Of a DNA stretch of 64,000 nucleotides, positions 18,725-28,598 are shown piece by piece; position 1 is the first letter of the stretch; every line of letters starts with the position of its first letter. Below the pieces are notes generated by a model that was not told the DNA's origin, ran no database searches, and saw only the letters and a list, made by a program, of their open reading frames with translations. The DNA comes from Thermoflavifilum thermophilum (GTDB taxonomy: Bacteria > Bacteroidota > Bacteroidia > Chitinophagales > Chitinophagaceae), in contig NZ_FPCJ01000001.1 of NCBI RefSeq assembly GCF_900116565.1, positions 1,714,540 through 1,778,539 of the forward strand, written 5' to 3'. Position numbers and translations under genes: made by a program.

Positions 18725-20425
18725 CTAATGAGTATGCGCGATGCTGGATGATGCAGGCATAAGCAAGGCACGATAACTTTTCGGATCGTGCAGGATACGA
18801 ATGGTTTTGAGAATGATTTCATCAGATTGCAGAGAAACCAACCATTGTCCTTGCTGTGGCCAGTAGCGATCGGCAATTTCAGCTTTCAGCAATTGCATAA
18901 TTTCTTCACGGTGTGCAATCAATTGTTTTGTTTCGATCTGATTTAAGGTACGACGAAGTGAATCTGCCTGCTGGCGGAGTTGTTCCCACCAGCCGGCGAT
19001 CTGCACTTGATCCGTAAACTGATCGAGCAGTTGGGATGCATTGGATTGAAAATGATAATTTTTTTCCTGAAGGAATTGGAGGAACGATGTATAATCACGA
19101 TCTGTGAGCATCAGGTCGTTTGGTGAAGCGGGTTTTGCATGTTCATAAAAATAACGGGTAGCGTAATCGAAGATCATGTGATGGATCAGTAAATCCTCTG
19201 CAATTTCACTCAGATGCTGTTGCCTGAGCGGGATATCGGGTTCGATACCGCCACCGCCCTTCACAATACGGCCATGGGCAGTTTTATAGATTTGCCGCAG
19301 GGAGTCGGGTATATAATCCTGTTGCAACACGTCGCCCTGATGGGAATAGGTAATAGCCTGAATACAGCGACCACTGGGCGTGTAATAGCGAGCAGTGGTG
19401 ATTTTCATTTTGGTGTCATAGGGTAAATCGTATGTGGTTTGTACCAGCCCTTTTCCATAGGATCTTTGGCCGACAATCACAGCTCTGTCCAGATCTTGCA
19501 AGGCACCGGCCAGAATCTCAGCAGCGGAAGCCGATTGGTGGTTGATAAGCACAGCCAGGGGTATGCTATCATCATCGGCCCGTTCTGTGGTGCGATAGGT
19601 CTGGTTCCAGGCTTGTATGCGTCCGCGGATGCTTACAATGATTTGTCCTGGATCAATGAACAGGTTAGCCGTTTTTACAGCTTCTTCCAGAAGGCCACCG
19701 GGATTGCCCCGCAAATCAAGGATGAGTCCCTGCAAACCACCAGGCAGGTTTTTCAGGGAATCCAGTGCTTGTTTTACCTGTCGGCTGCAACCTTGCGTAA
19801 ACTGCTGAAGGCGGATGTAGCCCACCCCGTCTGCAAGTCGGAATGCATAGGGTACGCTACGGAGGCCAATTTCGGCCCGCACCAGTTTTACTGTAAATCG
19901 TTGTTGCTGATAAGGTCTGTAAATGCGCATGATTACCGAGGTACCGGGCACACCCCGTAACAGATTGCTCACCGTATCTTCTGAAAGACTGTCCACATCG
20001 CGGCCATCAATATTTTCAATCCGATCGCCGGGCCTCAATCCGGCCAGGCCAGCAGGGCTGTCTTGCAACACATCGGTGATCAACACATGATCCTCTTCCC
20101 GACGGATGGATATGCCCGTTCCGCCATATTTTCCGGTAGTCTGAAAAGTAAGATCGCCTACATCTTCCTCCGGGTAAAAGGTGGTATAAGGATCCAAAGA
20201 GCCCGTCATGGCATCTACACTGGTACGCATCAGGGAAAAAGGGGAAAGGCTATCCACATAATATGTGTTCAGATCACGAAGTACACTGGCATAGATATCC
20301 AGGCTTTTGATGATTTCAAAATATTTATCGTCAGTCCGCAAGGCCCATATACCCATGCCTGCCAAACCCAGCAGCAGCCCCGCAGCGAGCGTTTTCCATT
20401 TGTTTTTCCGGAACATCATATTCAC
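18725..20425 (-). CDS. S41 family C-terminal processing peptidase
   Basis: A 566-residue membrane-anchored protease of the CtpA type. One N-terminal membrane segment is followed by a helical region, a PDZ domain (about 90-180, 'GTGISIRREEDHVLI..VL..SPA..AGL..GD.I'), and the S41 catalytic core. The nucleophile Ser is in 'NHQSASAAEI' and the general-base Lys in 'GQRSYGKGLVQ'. A C-terminal helical extension of about 150 residues follows. It processes or degrades periplasmic proteins from their C termini. A near-consensus TACTTTG box lies at 20439-20445 on the minus strand, 13 bases before the start. Confidence 0.92.
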   Translation of the reverse strand: MNMMFRKNKWKTLAAGLLLGLAGMGIWALRTDDKYFEIIKSLDIYASVLRDLNTYYVDSLSPFSLMRTSVDAMTGSLDPYTTFYPEEDVGDLTFQTTGKYGGTGISIRREEDHVLITDVLQDSPAGLAGLRPGDRIENIDGRDVDSLSEDTVSNLLRGVPGTSVIMRIYRPYQQQRFTVKLVRAEIGLRSVPYAFRLADGVGYIRLQQFTQGCSRQVKQALDSLKNLPGGLQGLILDLRGNPGGLLEEAVKTANLFIDPGQIIVSIRGRIQAWNQTYRTTERADDDSIPLAVLINHQSASAAEILAGALQDLDRAVIVGQRSYGKGLVQTTYDLPYDTKMKITTARYYTPSGRCIQAITYSHQGDVLQQDYIPDSLRQIYKTAHGRIVKGGGGIEPDIPLRQQHLSEIAEDLLIHHMIFDYATRYFYEHAKPASPNDLMLTDRDYTSFLQFLQEKNYHFQSNASQLLDQFTDQVQIAGWWEQLRQQADSLRRTLNQIETKQLIAHREEIMQLLKAEIADRYWPQQGQWLVSLQSDEIILKTIRILHDPKSYRALLMPASSSIAHTH

Positions 20426-20640
20426 ACAGTTTCTTTCACAAAGTAAGCATTAAACGAATTAAATGATGTTTTGCGTCAGTGAAATGAAAACGGCAAATCG
20501 GGATAGCATTATCCGGATGCCGACAAATACGAAGATGCATGACTCATTTGTATCTTCCTTACACCAAAGAAAATTTTTCCTGCGAAGAAATGCCTCTGAA
20601 ATGATGTAAAAGGCTCATCTGGGCACAATCTGAATGTGTC

Positions 20641-20680
20641 AAAAAAAATCCCTTGCATATTTTTTCATGGCATGCAAGGG
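20641..20680 (-). terminator. Strong intrinsic terminator of acs
   Basis: CCCTTGCAT (20650-20658) pairs perfectly with ATGCAAGGG (20672-20680). On the minus strand this 9-bp stem is followed by a run of eight T residues (A residues at 20641-20648 on the plus strand). It lies 35 bases past the acs stop. Confidence 0.85.
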
Positions 20681-20714
20681 CATAAGTTCATTCACAGATA
20701 ATCCGCGCAGATGA

Positions 20715-22643
20715 TTAACTCATGGCCAGACGTCCCTGTTTGATTTCTTCTACTACCGATGGGTCGAGCAGGGAGGTTGTATCGCCAAAGTTTTCCATTT
20801 CTCCTTCTGCAATTTTACGCAGGATACGGCGCATGATTTTACCGCTTCGGGTTTTGGGCAGATTTTTTACAAACTGAATCTTGTCGGGTTTTGCAATGGG
20901 GCCGATCACACGGGAAACGGTTTCCAGAATATCTTTTCGGGTTAATTCTGGATCATCCAGGTGGGTGCAAATCACGAAAGCATAAATACCCTGGCCTTTG
21001 ATGGGATGCGGAAAGCCCACCACAGCGCTTTCCACCACATCGCTGTGCATGTTGATGGCATTTTCAATTTCTGCCGTGCCGATGCGATGGCCGCTTACAT
21101 TCAGCACATCGTCCACGCGGCCGGTGATGCGGTAATAGCCATCTTTTTCACGAATGCAACCATCCCCCGTAAAATAATAACCGGGATAGGGATCAAAGTA
21201 GGTTTTGCGACAGCGTTCATGGTCACCCCAGGTGGTGCGGAACATGCCGGGCCAGGGAAATTTGATGCAAAGGTTGCCGGTAGCCTCGGTAGTTGGAATT
21301 TCCTGGCCCTTTTCGTCCATCACAGCTGGTTGCACGCCAGGCAGGGGAAGGGTGGCATAGGAAGGCCGCATAGGGGTTACGGTGGCTATAGGTGAAATCA
21401 TGATTCCACCGGTTTCGGTTTGCCACCAGGTATCCACGATGGGGCAGCGTTTTTTGCCGATATGTTCGTAAAACCATTGCCAGGCTTCCTCGTTGATGGG
21501 TTCACCCACACTGCCCAGGACGCGCAGGGTATCGAGTTTTTTGTTTTTGACGAAATCCAGGCCGTGTGCCATCAACGAGCGGATGGCCGTAGGTGCGGTG
21601 TAGAGGATATTCACCCGGTGTTTGCCTACAATATCCCAGAAACGGCCTGCGTCGGGCCAGGTGGGTATGCCTTCAAACATAAGCGTGGTGGCACCGGCTG
21701 AAAGCGGGCCATAGAGAATGTAGCTATGACCTGTAACCCATCCGATATCGGCTGTACAGAAATAAATTTCGCCAGGTTGATAATTGAACACATTGACAAA
21801 CGTGTAATTAGTATAAATCATGTAGCCTGCTGTGGTATGCAACACTCCTTTGGGTTTACCGGTGGAACCCGAGGTATAAAGGATATACAACGGATCTTCG
21901 GCATCCATTACTTCAGCAGGACATTTAGGATTCCCCTGGGTTTCCACGATTTTCAGTTCATCTTCCCACCACACGTCGCGTCCTTTGATCATGGATACCG
22001 GTGTGCGGGTGCGGGTATATACGATTACCCGTTTTACAGTCGGACATTGTACCAACGCATCATCTACAATTGATTTCAGGGGTACATCCTTGTTGCCGCG
22101 GAAAGCGCCATCGCAGGTAATCACAACCGAACACTGGGCATCATTGATCCGATCGGCAATGGATTGCGCTGAAAAACCTCCAAATACAACGGAATGAATA
22201 GCTCCTATGCGTGCACAGGCCAGCATGGCAATCGGCAGTTCGGGAATCATGCCCATGTAAATACACACCCGATCTCCTTTTTTTACCCCGTTGTTTTTCA
22301 AAACCTGGGCGAACTGGCAAACTTTATCGTACAGCTGCTGATAGGTGAGCACACGATAGTGTTCTTCCGGATCGTTGGGTTCCCAAATGATAGCAGGCTG
22401 CTGGCCGCGGAAGGGCAAATGCCGGTCCAGACAGTTTTCCGTGATATTCAGCTTGCCGTTGATAAACCATTTTACAATGGGTGCACCTGGACCTTTGAAA
22501 TCCCATTCCAGTACACGATCCCATTTTTTATGCCAGGTAAAATGTGCTGCAATCTCAGCCCAGAATTCTTCCGGGTTTTCTACACTTTTTTGATACGCTT
22601 TCTGATAATCTTCAAATGTCCGGATCTGGTAGGGGTATGACAT
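20715..22643 (-). CDS. acs: Acetyl-CoA synthetase
   Basis: A 642-residue AMP-forming acetate--CoA ligase. Signatures include 'YTSGSTGKPKGVLHTTAGY' (ATP loop), 'WWQTETGG', 'YFTGDGCIREKDGYYRITGR' and, near the end, 'TRSGKIMRRILRK', whose Lys is the usual acetylation-regulated catalytic residue. It activates acetate through acetyl-AMP to acetyl-CoA. Length is normal. The gene stands alone, ends in a strong terminator and is divergent from the T9SS-type protein gene at 22742. Confidence 0.97.
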   Translation of the reverse strand: MSYPYQIRTFEDYQKAYQKSVENPEEFWAEIAAHFTWHKKWDRVLEWDFKGPGAPIVKWFINGKLNITENCLDRHLPFRGQQPAIIWEPNDPEEHYRVLTYQQLYDKVCQFAQVLKNNGVKKGDRVCIYMGMIPELPIAMLACARIGAIHSVVFGGFSAQSIADRINDAQCSVVITCDGAFRGNKDVPLKSIVDDALVQCPTVKRVIVYTRTRTPVSMIKGRDVWWEDELKIVETQGNPKCPAEVMDAEDPLYILYTSGSTGKPKGVLHTTAGYMIYTNYTFVNVFNYQPGEIYFCTADIGWVTGHSYILYGPLSAGATTLMFEGIPTWPDAGRFWDIVGKHRVNILYTAPTAIRSLMAHGLDFVKNKKLDTLRVLGSVGEPINEEAWQWFYEHIGKKRCPIVDTWWQTETGGIMISPIATVTPMRPSYATLPLPGVQPAVMDEKGQEIPTTEATGNLCIKFPWPGMFRTTWGDHERCRKTYFDPYPGYYFTGDGCIREKDGYYRITGRVDDVLNVSGHRIGTAEIENAINMHSDVVESAVVGFPHPIKGQGIYAFVICTHLDDPELTRKDILETVSRVIGPIAKPDKIQFVKNLPKTRSGKIMRRILRKIAEGEMENFGDTTSLLDPSVVEEIKQGRLAMS

Positions 22644-22721
22644 ATGGAAACGGTTTTTTTAAACAAGGTTTTTGCAATTGACGGGATAAATTTAACCTTT
22701 TTCATAAAAAGCGAAAAATGA

Positions 22722-22737
22722 CAAAGCTGTAGCTTTG
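22722..22737 (+). promoter_or_regulatory. Inverted repeat containing a -7 box
   Basis: CAAAGCT-GT-AGCTTTG is a perfect 7+7 inverted repeat. Its right side provides TAGCTTTG (22730-22737), a TAnnTTTG box ending 4 bases before the ATG at 22742. The symmetry could be an operator or coincidence. Confidence 0.45.
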
Positions 22738-22741
22738 CGCC

Positions 22742-23377
22742 ATGGGTAAGCTTATGATGTATGTCGTGTGGATGGGATTATCCATGGGAGGGGCACTGAA
22801 ACCTCCCACTGTAATTGGTTTTTCCGCTGATTATAATGCAACAGAGGAAGTGGTTCATCTGCACTGGATCACCCGCAATGCTCCAGCCGGTGAAAAGTTT
22901 ATCATTCAGCGATCGTTGGATAGTGTGCATTTTGTGGCCATTGGCCAAACGATAAATGTCGGTGGTCAGGCCGTGCAACATTATTATTTTGACGATCCCA
23001 AACCCATTGGAGGAAAAATCTACTATCGGATAGCCGAACAAGACGCCAGTGGCAAATTTTATTATTCTTCAACCGCTACAATCAACAAGCCGGTTGCCTC
23101 GCTTATGATTGGCAATTTATATGTGGATAGCAGCCGGCAGGTGCATTTTGCCATTATTTCACCACAGGCTTCCATTGCCAATATCACGCTGGTTGATCTG
23201 AACGGCAAAATATGGCAGTCTTATCTGGTGAATTTAAAGCAGGGAAATAATTTGTTTGCCACTGATTTAAAGCATCTCACGCCCGGTATTTATTTCTTTC
23301 AGGTGAATGATAAAAAAGGCGGGGGTTCTGCTATGCTTCGTTTTGCAAAGGTGAATGATACAACCTACCGCTTATAA
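22742..23377 (+). CDS. Secreted protein with T9SS-type C-terminal domain
   Basis: A 211-residue exported protein. The first part has a fibronectin-like strand pattern ('VHLHWITRNAPAGEKFIIQR', 'YYRIAEQDASGKFYYS'), and the last 80 residues resemble a type A sorting domain of the type IX secretion system ('ANITLVDLNGKIWQSY', 'L.PGIYFFQVNDKKG'). It is probably small surface or periplasmic cargo; no enzyme motif is visible. ATG codons at 22754 and 22757 are alternative starts, since the -7 box nearly touches the ATG at 22742. Its stop abuts the stop of murF-alr with no base between. Confidence 0.65.
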   Translation: MGKLMMYVVWMGLSMGGALKPPTVIGFSADYNATEEVVHLHWITRNAPAGEKFIIQRSLDSVHFVAIGQTINVGGQAVQHYYFDDPKPIGGKIYYRIAEQDASGKFYYSSTATINKPVASLMIGNLYVDSSRQVHFAIISPQASIANITLVDLNGKIWQSYLVNLKQGNNLFATDLKHLTPGIYFFQVNDKKGGGSAMLRFAKVNDTTYRL

Positions 23378-25885
23378 TCATTCCTGGTAGTACACCCTTT
23401 TGACTCGTTGGGAAATGGTAGTCATCATTTCATAGGGGATGGTGTCGGCCCAGCGGGCCAGTTGCTGGATAGGCAATGCTTCGCCAAATACAATCACTTC
23501 ATCTCCTTCTCTGACATCGGGGATGCCCGATACATCGAGCATCAGCATATCCATGCAAATCCATCCGATGGTGGGGGCCTGTTGGCCATGTACAAGCATC
23601 CAGGCTTTCCCATGGCTGAGTCGGCGCGGGTACCCATCGGCATAGCCGATGCGCACCGTGGCAATGGTGGTGGGCTTTTCTATCCTGGCGGCCCGGCCGT
23701 AGCCAACAGATTCGCCGGGCATCAGGTGTTTAATCTGTGCGATGGTGGTTTTGAGGGTTGCTACCGGCTGGAGTTGCTTCTGGATTTCCGGGTCGCTGTC
23801 CACACCATACAGACCTATGCCCAGCCGCACCATATCATATTGCCATTGCGGATGGCGATGGATGGCGGCACTGTTGCCCAGATGGCGTTTTACGCGATAG
23901 GGCAGAGCCTGTAAGATTTGCTGGCTCATGGATTCAAACAGCTCAGCTTGCTGGGTGGTGAAGCTGTCTTGTGCCGGATCTTCGCTGGCCGTAAAATGGC
24001 TAAACACGCTGGCTACACGAATGTACGGGTGCATCTGCAGCAAAGCTTCCACAAGAGCAGGCAACTGTGTCGGCTCAAAACCCAGCCGATGCATCCCGGT
24101 ATCGAGCTTCAGATGAATCGGAAATCCGGACTGTTGTGCCTGTTGTACCTCCCGGACAAATTGCCTGAGTTGTGTAAGTGTAAAAATCTCCGGCTCCAGA
24201 TTCCATTGAATCATGGCCTGAAAGCTTCCCGGCTCTGGATTCATCACCAAAATGGGCAGGCGAATGCCTCCCTTACGCAGGGCAATTCCTTCATCGGCAT
24301 AGGCTACTGCCAGGTAATGCACGCCATGGTAGGCCAGCAGACTGGCTATCTCCACGCTGCCACTGCCATACGAAAAGGCTTTTACGACTGCCATCATCTG
24401 TACACCAGGTTTGAGAAAGCGCTGAAACAGCTTCAGGTTATGCACAATGGCCTGCAGATTGATTTCAAGAACAGTTTCATGCAGGCGCTGTTCCAGCAGC
24501 CGGCTGATTTTTTCAAAAGCAAATATTCTGGCACCTTTCAGTAAAATGGCTTCTTCCCGGAAATCATCGGGTGAGAAGGCCCGCATGAAGGCGGCCGTAT
24601 CAGGATAAAAGCTGCCATTCAAATTCGGAATGCTTTCAAAAATATCTTGGTGTTCCATTAATCGTGGACCAATGCCAATCAATCGTTCCACACCTTTCTG
24701 CTGCATCTGCCCGGCAATCTGTTGATACAAATCTTGTTCATCGCGCCCGCTTTGCAACACATCACTCAGAATCACGGTTTTTTTCAGGCCGGATGATTGT
24801 TGCTGCAAAAAATCCAGCGCTATCGCCAGCGAATGCAGATCACTGTTGTAACTATCATTGATCACTATGCAACCGTTAATACCATGTTTGAGAAAAAGTC
24901 GCATTTCAACAGGCTGCAATCGGGAAATACGCTCCTGAATGGTATTCCAGTCGTATCCCATCCAGCACATCAGGCATACGCAATGCATGGCATTTTCAAA
25001 AGAACCATCATCCGTAAAAGGAATCTGCAACGCATGCATCTGATGCTGATCATAAATTTCTACTCGGATATGATGCAGATCTTTTGAAACGGAAGTTACC
25101 TGCAGGCGGGCTTTTTCACTTGTTGACCAATCGAATATTTCCAGCGGATGCTGGGCTGCACTTCTTTGCAATTGCAAATCTGCAACTGCCCGCTGAATCA
25201 ACGGATAATCTTTCCGGTATATCAGCAATTGAACTTTTGTAAACAGCCGCATTTTCTCGGCTACTTTTTGTTCTATACCGGCAAATCCCTCCTGATGGGC
25301 ATCTCCGATATTGGTGAAAATGCCAATGCTTGGTTGAATGATATCGGCCAGCTTACTCATTTCTCCCGGACGCGAAATGCCCGCTTCGAAAATAGCCAGC
25401 TGGTGTGTCTCTTCCATTTGCCATACCGAAAGAGGTACACCAATCTGTGAGTTATAGCTTTTCGGACTTCGGACGATATAATAATCTTTGGACAGCAATT
25501 GAAATAGCCATTCTTTTACAATTGTTTTCCCATTGCTGCCTGTAATGCCTATGACAGGGATCTGAAACCTGCTTCGGTGATAGGCCGCCAGCCTCTGCAA
25601 CGCTGCAAGTGTATCTTGTACGAGAATAAAAGCTGCATCAGAAAATCTTTCAGCTGCAGGAGGATGGCTGATTAAAAAACAGCGGATTCCTTTGATGTAG
25701 GCATCTTCCATGAAATCATGCCCATCGCGGGTTTCACCTTTTAGTGCAATGAACAAAGTTTGTTCAGCATCCACCAGGGTGCGGCTGTCAATACATAACC
25801 GGGTAATGATGTATTGTGCATCCATGTAGCCTATGCAGGTTCCACCTGTTATGGCAGCTATTTGTTCCAGTGAATAGGCAGGCAT
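23378..25885 (-). CDS. murF: Bifunctional MurF ligase/alanine racemase
   Basis: An 835-residue fusion known in Bacteroidota. Residues about 1-455 are MurF, which adds D-Ala-D-Ala to UDP-MurNAc-tripeptide (ATP loop 'GITGSNGKTIVKEW', 'NDSYNSDLHSL'). Residues about 460-835 are a PLP alanine racemase that makes the D-alanine (PLP Lys in 'MMAVVKAFSYGSG', catalytic Tyr in 'VGYGRAAR', C-terminal 'RIGYADGYPRRL'). Making substrate and using it in one polypeptide is a plausible advantage. The gene starts 4 bases after terC and is probably the end of a gldF-gldG-terC-murF string, with an internal promoter before terC. Confidence 0.96.
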   Translation of the reverse strand: MPAYSLEQIAAITGGTCIGYMDAQYIITRLCIDSRTLVDAEQTLFIALKGETRDGHDFMEDAYIKGIRCFLISHPPAAERFSDAAFILVQDTLAALQRLAAYHRSRFQIPVIGITGSNGKTIVKEWLFQLLSKDYYIVRSPKSYNSQIGVPLSVWQMEETHQLAIFEAGISRPGEMSKLADIIQPSIGIFTNIGDAHQEGFAGIEQKVAEKMRLFTKVQLLIYRKDYPLIQRAVADLQLQRSAAQHPLEIFDWSTSEKARLQVTSVSKDLHHIRVEIYDQHQMHALQIPFTDDGSFENAMHCVCLMCWMGYDWNTIQERISRLQPVEMRLFLKHGINGCIVINDSYNSDLHSLAIALDFLQQQSSGLKKTVILSDVLQSGRDEQDLYQQIAGQMQQKGVERLIGIGPRLMEHQDIFESIPNLNGSFYPDTAAFMRAFSPDDFREEAILLKGARIFAFEKISRLLEQRLHETVLEINLQAIVHNLKLFQRFLKPGVQMMAVVKAFSYGSGSVEIASLLAYHGVHYLAVAYADEGIALRKGGIRLPILVMNPEPGSFQAMIQWNLEPEIFTLTQLRQFVREVQQAQQSGFPIHLKLDTGMHRLGFEPTQLPALVEALLQMHPYIRVASVFSHFTASEDPAQDSFTTQQAELFESMSQQILQALPYRVKRHLGNSAAIHRHPQWQYDMVRLGIGLYGVDSDPEIQKQLQPVATLKTTIAQIKHLMPGESVGYGRAARIEKPTTIATVRIGYADGYPRRLSHGKAWMLVHGQQAPTIGWICMDMLMLDVSGIPDVREGDEVIVFGEALPIQQLARWADTIPYEMMTTISQRVKRVYYQE

Positions 25886-25889
25886 AGCT

Positions 25890-26822
25890 TCAGGATTGTT
25901 TATTTCTGCCGGCTACCAGTATGGATATTCCAATGCTGATGCCTATGCAGCATACAATGACCAGCAAGGAAATATAAGTGGGAATATGCAGGTGCAACAA
26001 TTCAGCCAGCATTTTCAAACCGATAAACACAAGAATCACGGAAACACCCTGCTGCAGATAAGCAAACCGGTTGACTGCACCTTGCAACAAAAAAAATAAG
26101 GAACGCAATCCCAGTACAGCAAAAATATTGGAAGTATAAACCACCAGTTTATGCTGGGAAATGGCCAGCACAGCCGGAATGGAATCCATCGCAAATACCA
26201 CATCTGTGCCTGCCAGAATAGCTACTACCACGCCCAAACGGGATAATTTTTTTTTGCCGGATTCCCGGATAAAGAAATTACCCTCTGCATCCATGCTATC
26301 GCTTACCGGAAAATATTTTTTCAGAAAACGATAAATGCGATTTTCATCCGGTTTAAACTCCCGATCTTCTTTTGAAAAAAACATCTGAAAGCCGGTATAA
26401 ACCAGAAAAGCACCGAACATGTACAAAATCCAATGAAACCGGCTAACCAGGCTGATACCTGCAAAGATGAAAAGAATGCGCAGCACAATAGCCATCAGAA
26501 TACCCACCATCAATACACGGCCATAATGTTTCTCACCGATGTCAAACGCAGCGAAGATGAGAATGAATACAAAAATATTATCTACCGACAAAGACCATTC
26601 CATCAGATATGCGCTGTAATATTCAATAGCCAGTTCATGTCCGTTTTCAAACCACACCCATATCCCGAAAGCCAGCGACAGACTTACCCATAAAATCGTC
26701 TGCCAAACGGCCATTTGGATTGATACTTTTTTTCCTTTTTTGTTAATCAGCCCCAAATCAAAGATCAATGCAAAAAGCAGCACAATAGCAAAAAGCGAAT
26801 AGGTGATAAGGGTATTTGACAT
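25890..26822 (-). CDS. TerC/Alx family integral membrane protein
   Basis: A 310-residue protein with about nine membrane helices and the TerC signatures: acidic residues in 'LMEWSLSVDNIFVFILIF' and 'ILAGTDVVFAMDSIPAVLAI', and a cytoplasmic charged loop between. TerC/Alx proteins are linked to metal ion (manganese, tellurite-related) homeostasis and export-coupled metallation. A TATCTTTG box lies 31 bases upstream. The MurF-Alr gene follows after 4 bases. Confidence 0.9.
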   Translation of the reverse strand: MSNTLITYSLFAIVLLFALIFDLGLINKKGKKVSIQMAVWQTILWVSLSLAFGIWVWFENGHELAIEYYSAYLMEWSLSVDNIFVFILIFAAFDIGEKHYGRVLMVGILMAIVLRILFIFAGISLVSRFHWILYMFGAFLVYTGFQMFFSKEDREFKPDENRIYRFLKKYFPVSDSMDAEGNFFIRESGKKKLSRLGVVVAILAGTDVVFAMDSIPAVLAISQHKLVVYTSNIFAVLGLRSLFFLLQGAVNRFAYLQQGVSVILVFIGLKMLAELLHLHIPTYISLLVIVCCIGISIGISILVAGRNKQS

Positions 26823-26853
26823 AAGCCTTTATTTGAAGTGAACCGATTTTGTT

Positions 26854-26861
26854 CAAAGATA
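26854..26861 (-). promoter_or_regulatory. -7 box for terC (and murF)
   Basis: TATCTTTG on the minus strand between the gldG stop and the terC start matches TAnnTTTG, suggesting terC-murF can be transcribed independently of gldFG. Confidence 0.5.
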
Positions 26862-26863
26862 AA

Positions 26864-28585
26864 TCAGATGCCGGTGAAATATGATTTTTTGCGAAACATC
26901 TGAAATGCAACTCCAATCAATATTCCAAAAGCAATTGGTACAAGGAAGTTAAGTGCCTGCCAGAGGTTTTTTTGCTGGTCAATGCGGGTTGTGTTCATGA
27001 GTCGCAGGATAAATGTTTTGTTCCGGCATTGCATGATGCCACTGGTGTCGGTCAGGTATTCCAGGCAATTGGCAAAAAATTGTGGATTGGCATATTGCAC
27101 ATGCGTATAAGCATTATTGCCCATGGGCAAAGGCCCTTCTCTGGCCGATATTTCATTCATGGCCATATCTCCGTCGCCCACCACAATCATGGCTGTTGGC
27201 ACACTGCTGTCGGCTACCGGTTGGGGAAACACACGGTTCAGGCTATCCAGCGTCTGCTGATCAAGCCGGTTCATAAACATGGAGCGGAAACGGCCTTCCA
27301 GCAATACGGCAGCAGGGATGAACGGATGCTGAAACAAAGCCGGATCGGGCTTGATGCGCACGTCATTCCACGATACTTTTACCGGTGATCCTACGATGCG
27401 ACTGTAAGCTGATGAACGAAGCAGGATGGTTTTGCGGATGCCGGGTGTGCCAACCGTATCCACACTGTTTACAAAATGTCCCAATACAGGATTCATGTTT
27501 TTAACGATAGGACTGTTGTCCGTGGGCGCAAGTAAAGGAAAATAAGGCCAGGGTACCAGCTGTATCTGAGGCTGATTGCCGGCATGGCCCACTACCAGCG
27601 GAATCATATCACATTGCAGATCCTGGATCAGATCAGGATTGATACGCACACCATAGGTAAAAAACAAATCCTCCAGATGCAGGTTTTTATCAAAAGCAAT
27701 GAAACTGTTTTTATCCTTCAGGCTATCCATGGATGCATTTAAATCATCCACAAACCACAGGATTTTACCGCCATGCATGAGATATTGATCAATCTTCAGT
27801 TTTTCTGATGTGGTAAAAGGTTTTTCAGGCTTGATAAATACAATCGCTTTGAAATCCTGAGGAATGTAGGGATAATGATTCAACGGGATGGTATCAACCA
27901 GATAGTTTTTGGCCAGAATAGTCAATGCATCATTTATGCGCGGATCAAGGGGCTCGTCGTTGCCCAGCATGTAACCGATCAGGGGAGGATGGGTTTGCTG
28001 CAAATGATAAATAGCATTTGCAAATTTATATTCCAGCAAAGCTTCTGCATTGTTCAGCGAAGCCAGTGCATTATCAGCTATTTTGCTTTCAAGCAAATCA
28101 ATCGTTCGTTCTTTGTTTCCGGTTTTAAGCACAGCCCCAGGAAAAATCAGTTTTTCAGAATAACCTTCAGCGGCACTGAGCTGTACCTGCAGGTTGTACG
28201 GAGTGATTCCTTTGGCTGTTAGCGAATCATATAACTTTGATCTAACCGAATCCGGGAAAGAAGAGGGATCAATGAAGCTATATTGTATGCGAGAGCCGGC
28301 ATAATTGCGAAAGTTGTTGAGCAGATCCCGAATGCTTTCTGAGAGATGCCGGAAGCCAGCTGGTAATTTGCCACTCAGGTAAATCTGAATGCGGATGGGT
28401 TCGTGGATATGTTTCAGCAAACGGATGGTGGCAGGCGAAAGTGTAAAGCGTTTTTCAGCTGTTAAATCCCATCGGGTATGAACATAAACTGATGCCAGAT
28501 TCAAACCGGAAAGAATCAATAACATGCCGAAAGCACGGCCCAGATATTTTTTCCACACAGATGAAGAAGTTGACTTTTGCATCAA
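26864..28585 (-). CDS. gldG: Gliding-associated ABC transporter component GldG
   Basis: A 573-residue protein with one N-terminal membrane segment, a large extracytoplasmic domain ('LTAEKRFTLSPATIRLLKHI', 'IDLLESKIADNALASLNNAE', 'KIDQYLMHGGKILWFVDDLN') and a C-terminal membrane segment, the GldG architecture. With GldF and the ATPase GldA (not in this window) it forms an ABC transporter tied to gliding and type IX secretion in Bacteroidota. It starts 13 bases after gldF. Presence of these genes does not by itself prove motility. Confidence 0.9.
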   Translation of the reverse strand: MMQKSTSSSVWKKYLGRAFGMLLILSGLNLASVYVHTRWDLTAEKRFTLSPATIRLLKHIHEPIRIQIYLSGKLPAGFRHLSESIRDLLNNFRNYAGSRIQYSFIDPSSFPDSVRSKLYDSLTAKGITPYNLQVQLSAAEGYSEKLIFPGAVLKTGNKERTIDLLESKIADNALASLNNAEALLEYKFANAIYHLQQTHPPLIGYMLGNDEPLDPRINDALTILAKNYLVDTIPLNHYPYIPQDFKAIVFIKPEKPFTTSEKLKIDQYLMHGGKILWFVDDLNASMDSLKDKNSFIAFDKNLHLEDLFFTYGVRINPDLIQDLQCDMIPLVVGHAGNQPQIQLVPWPYFPLLAPTDNSPIVKNMNPVLGHFVNSVDTVGTPGIRKTILLRSSAYSRIVGSPVKVSWNDVRIKPDPALFQHPFIPAAVLLEGRFRSMFMNRLDQQTLDSLNRVFPQPVADSSVPTAMIVVGDGDMAMNEISAREGPLPMGNNAYTHVQYANPQFFANCLEYLTDTSGIMQCRNKTFILRLMNTTRIDQQKNLWQALNFLVPIAFGILIGVAFQMFRKKSYFTGI

Positions 28586-28598
28586 TCGGGCTTTTCAA

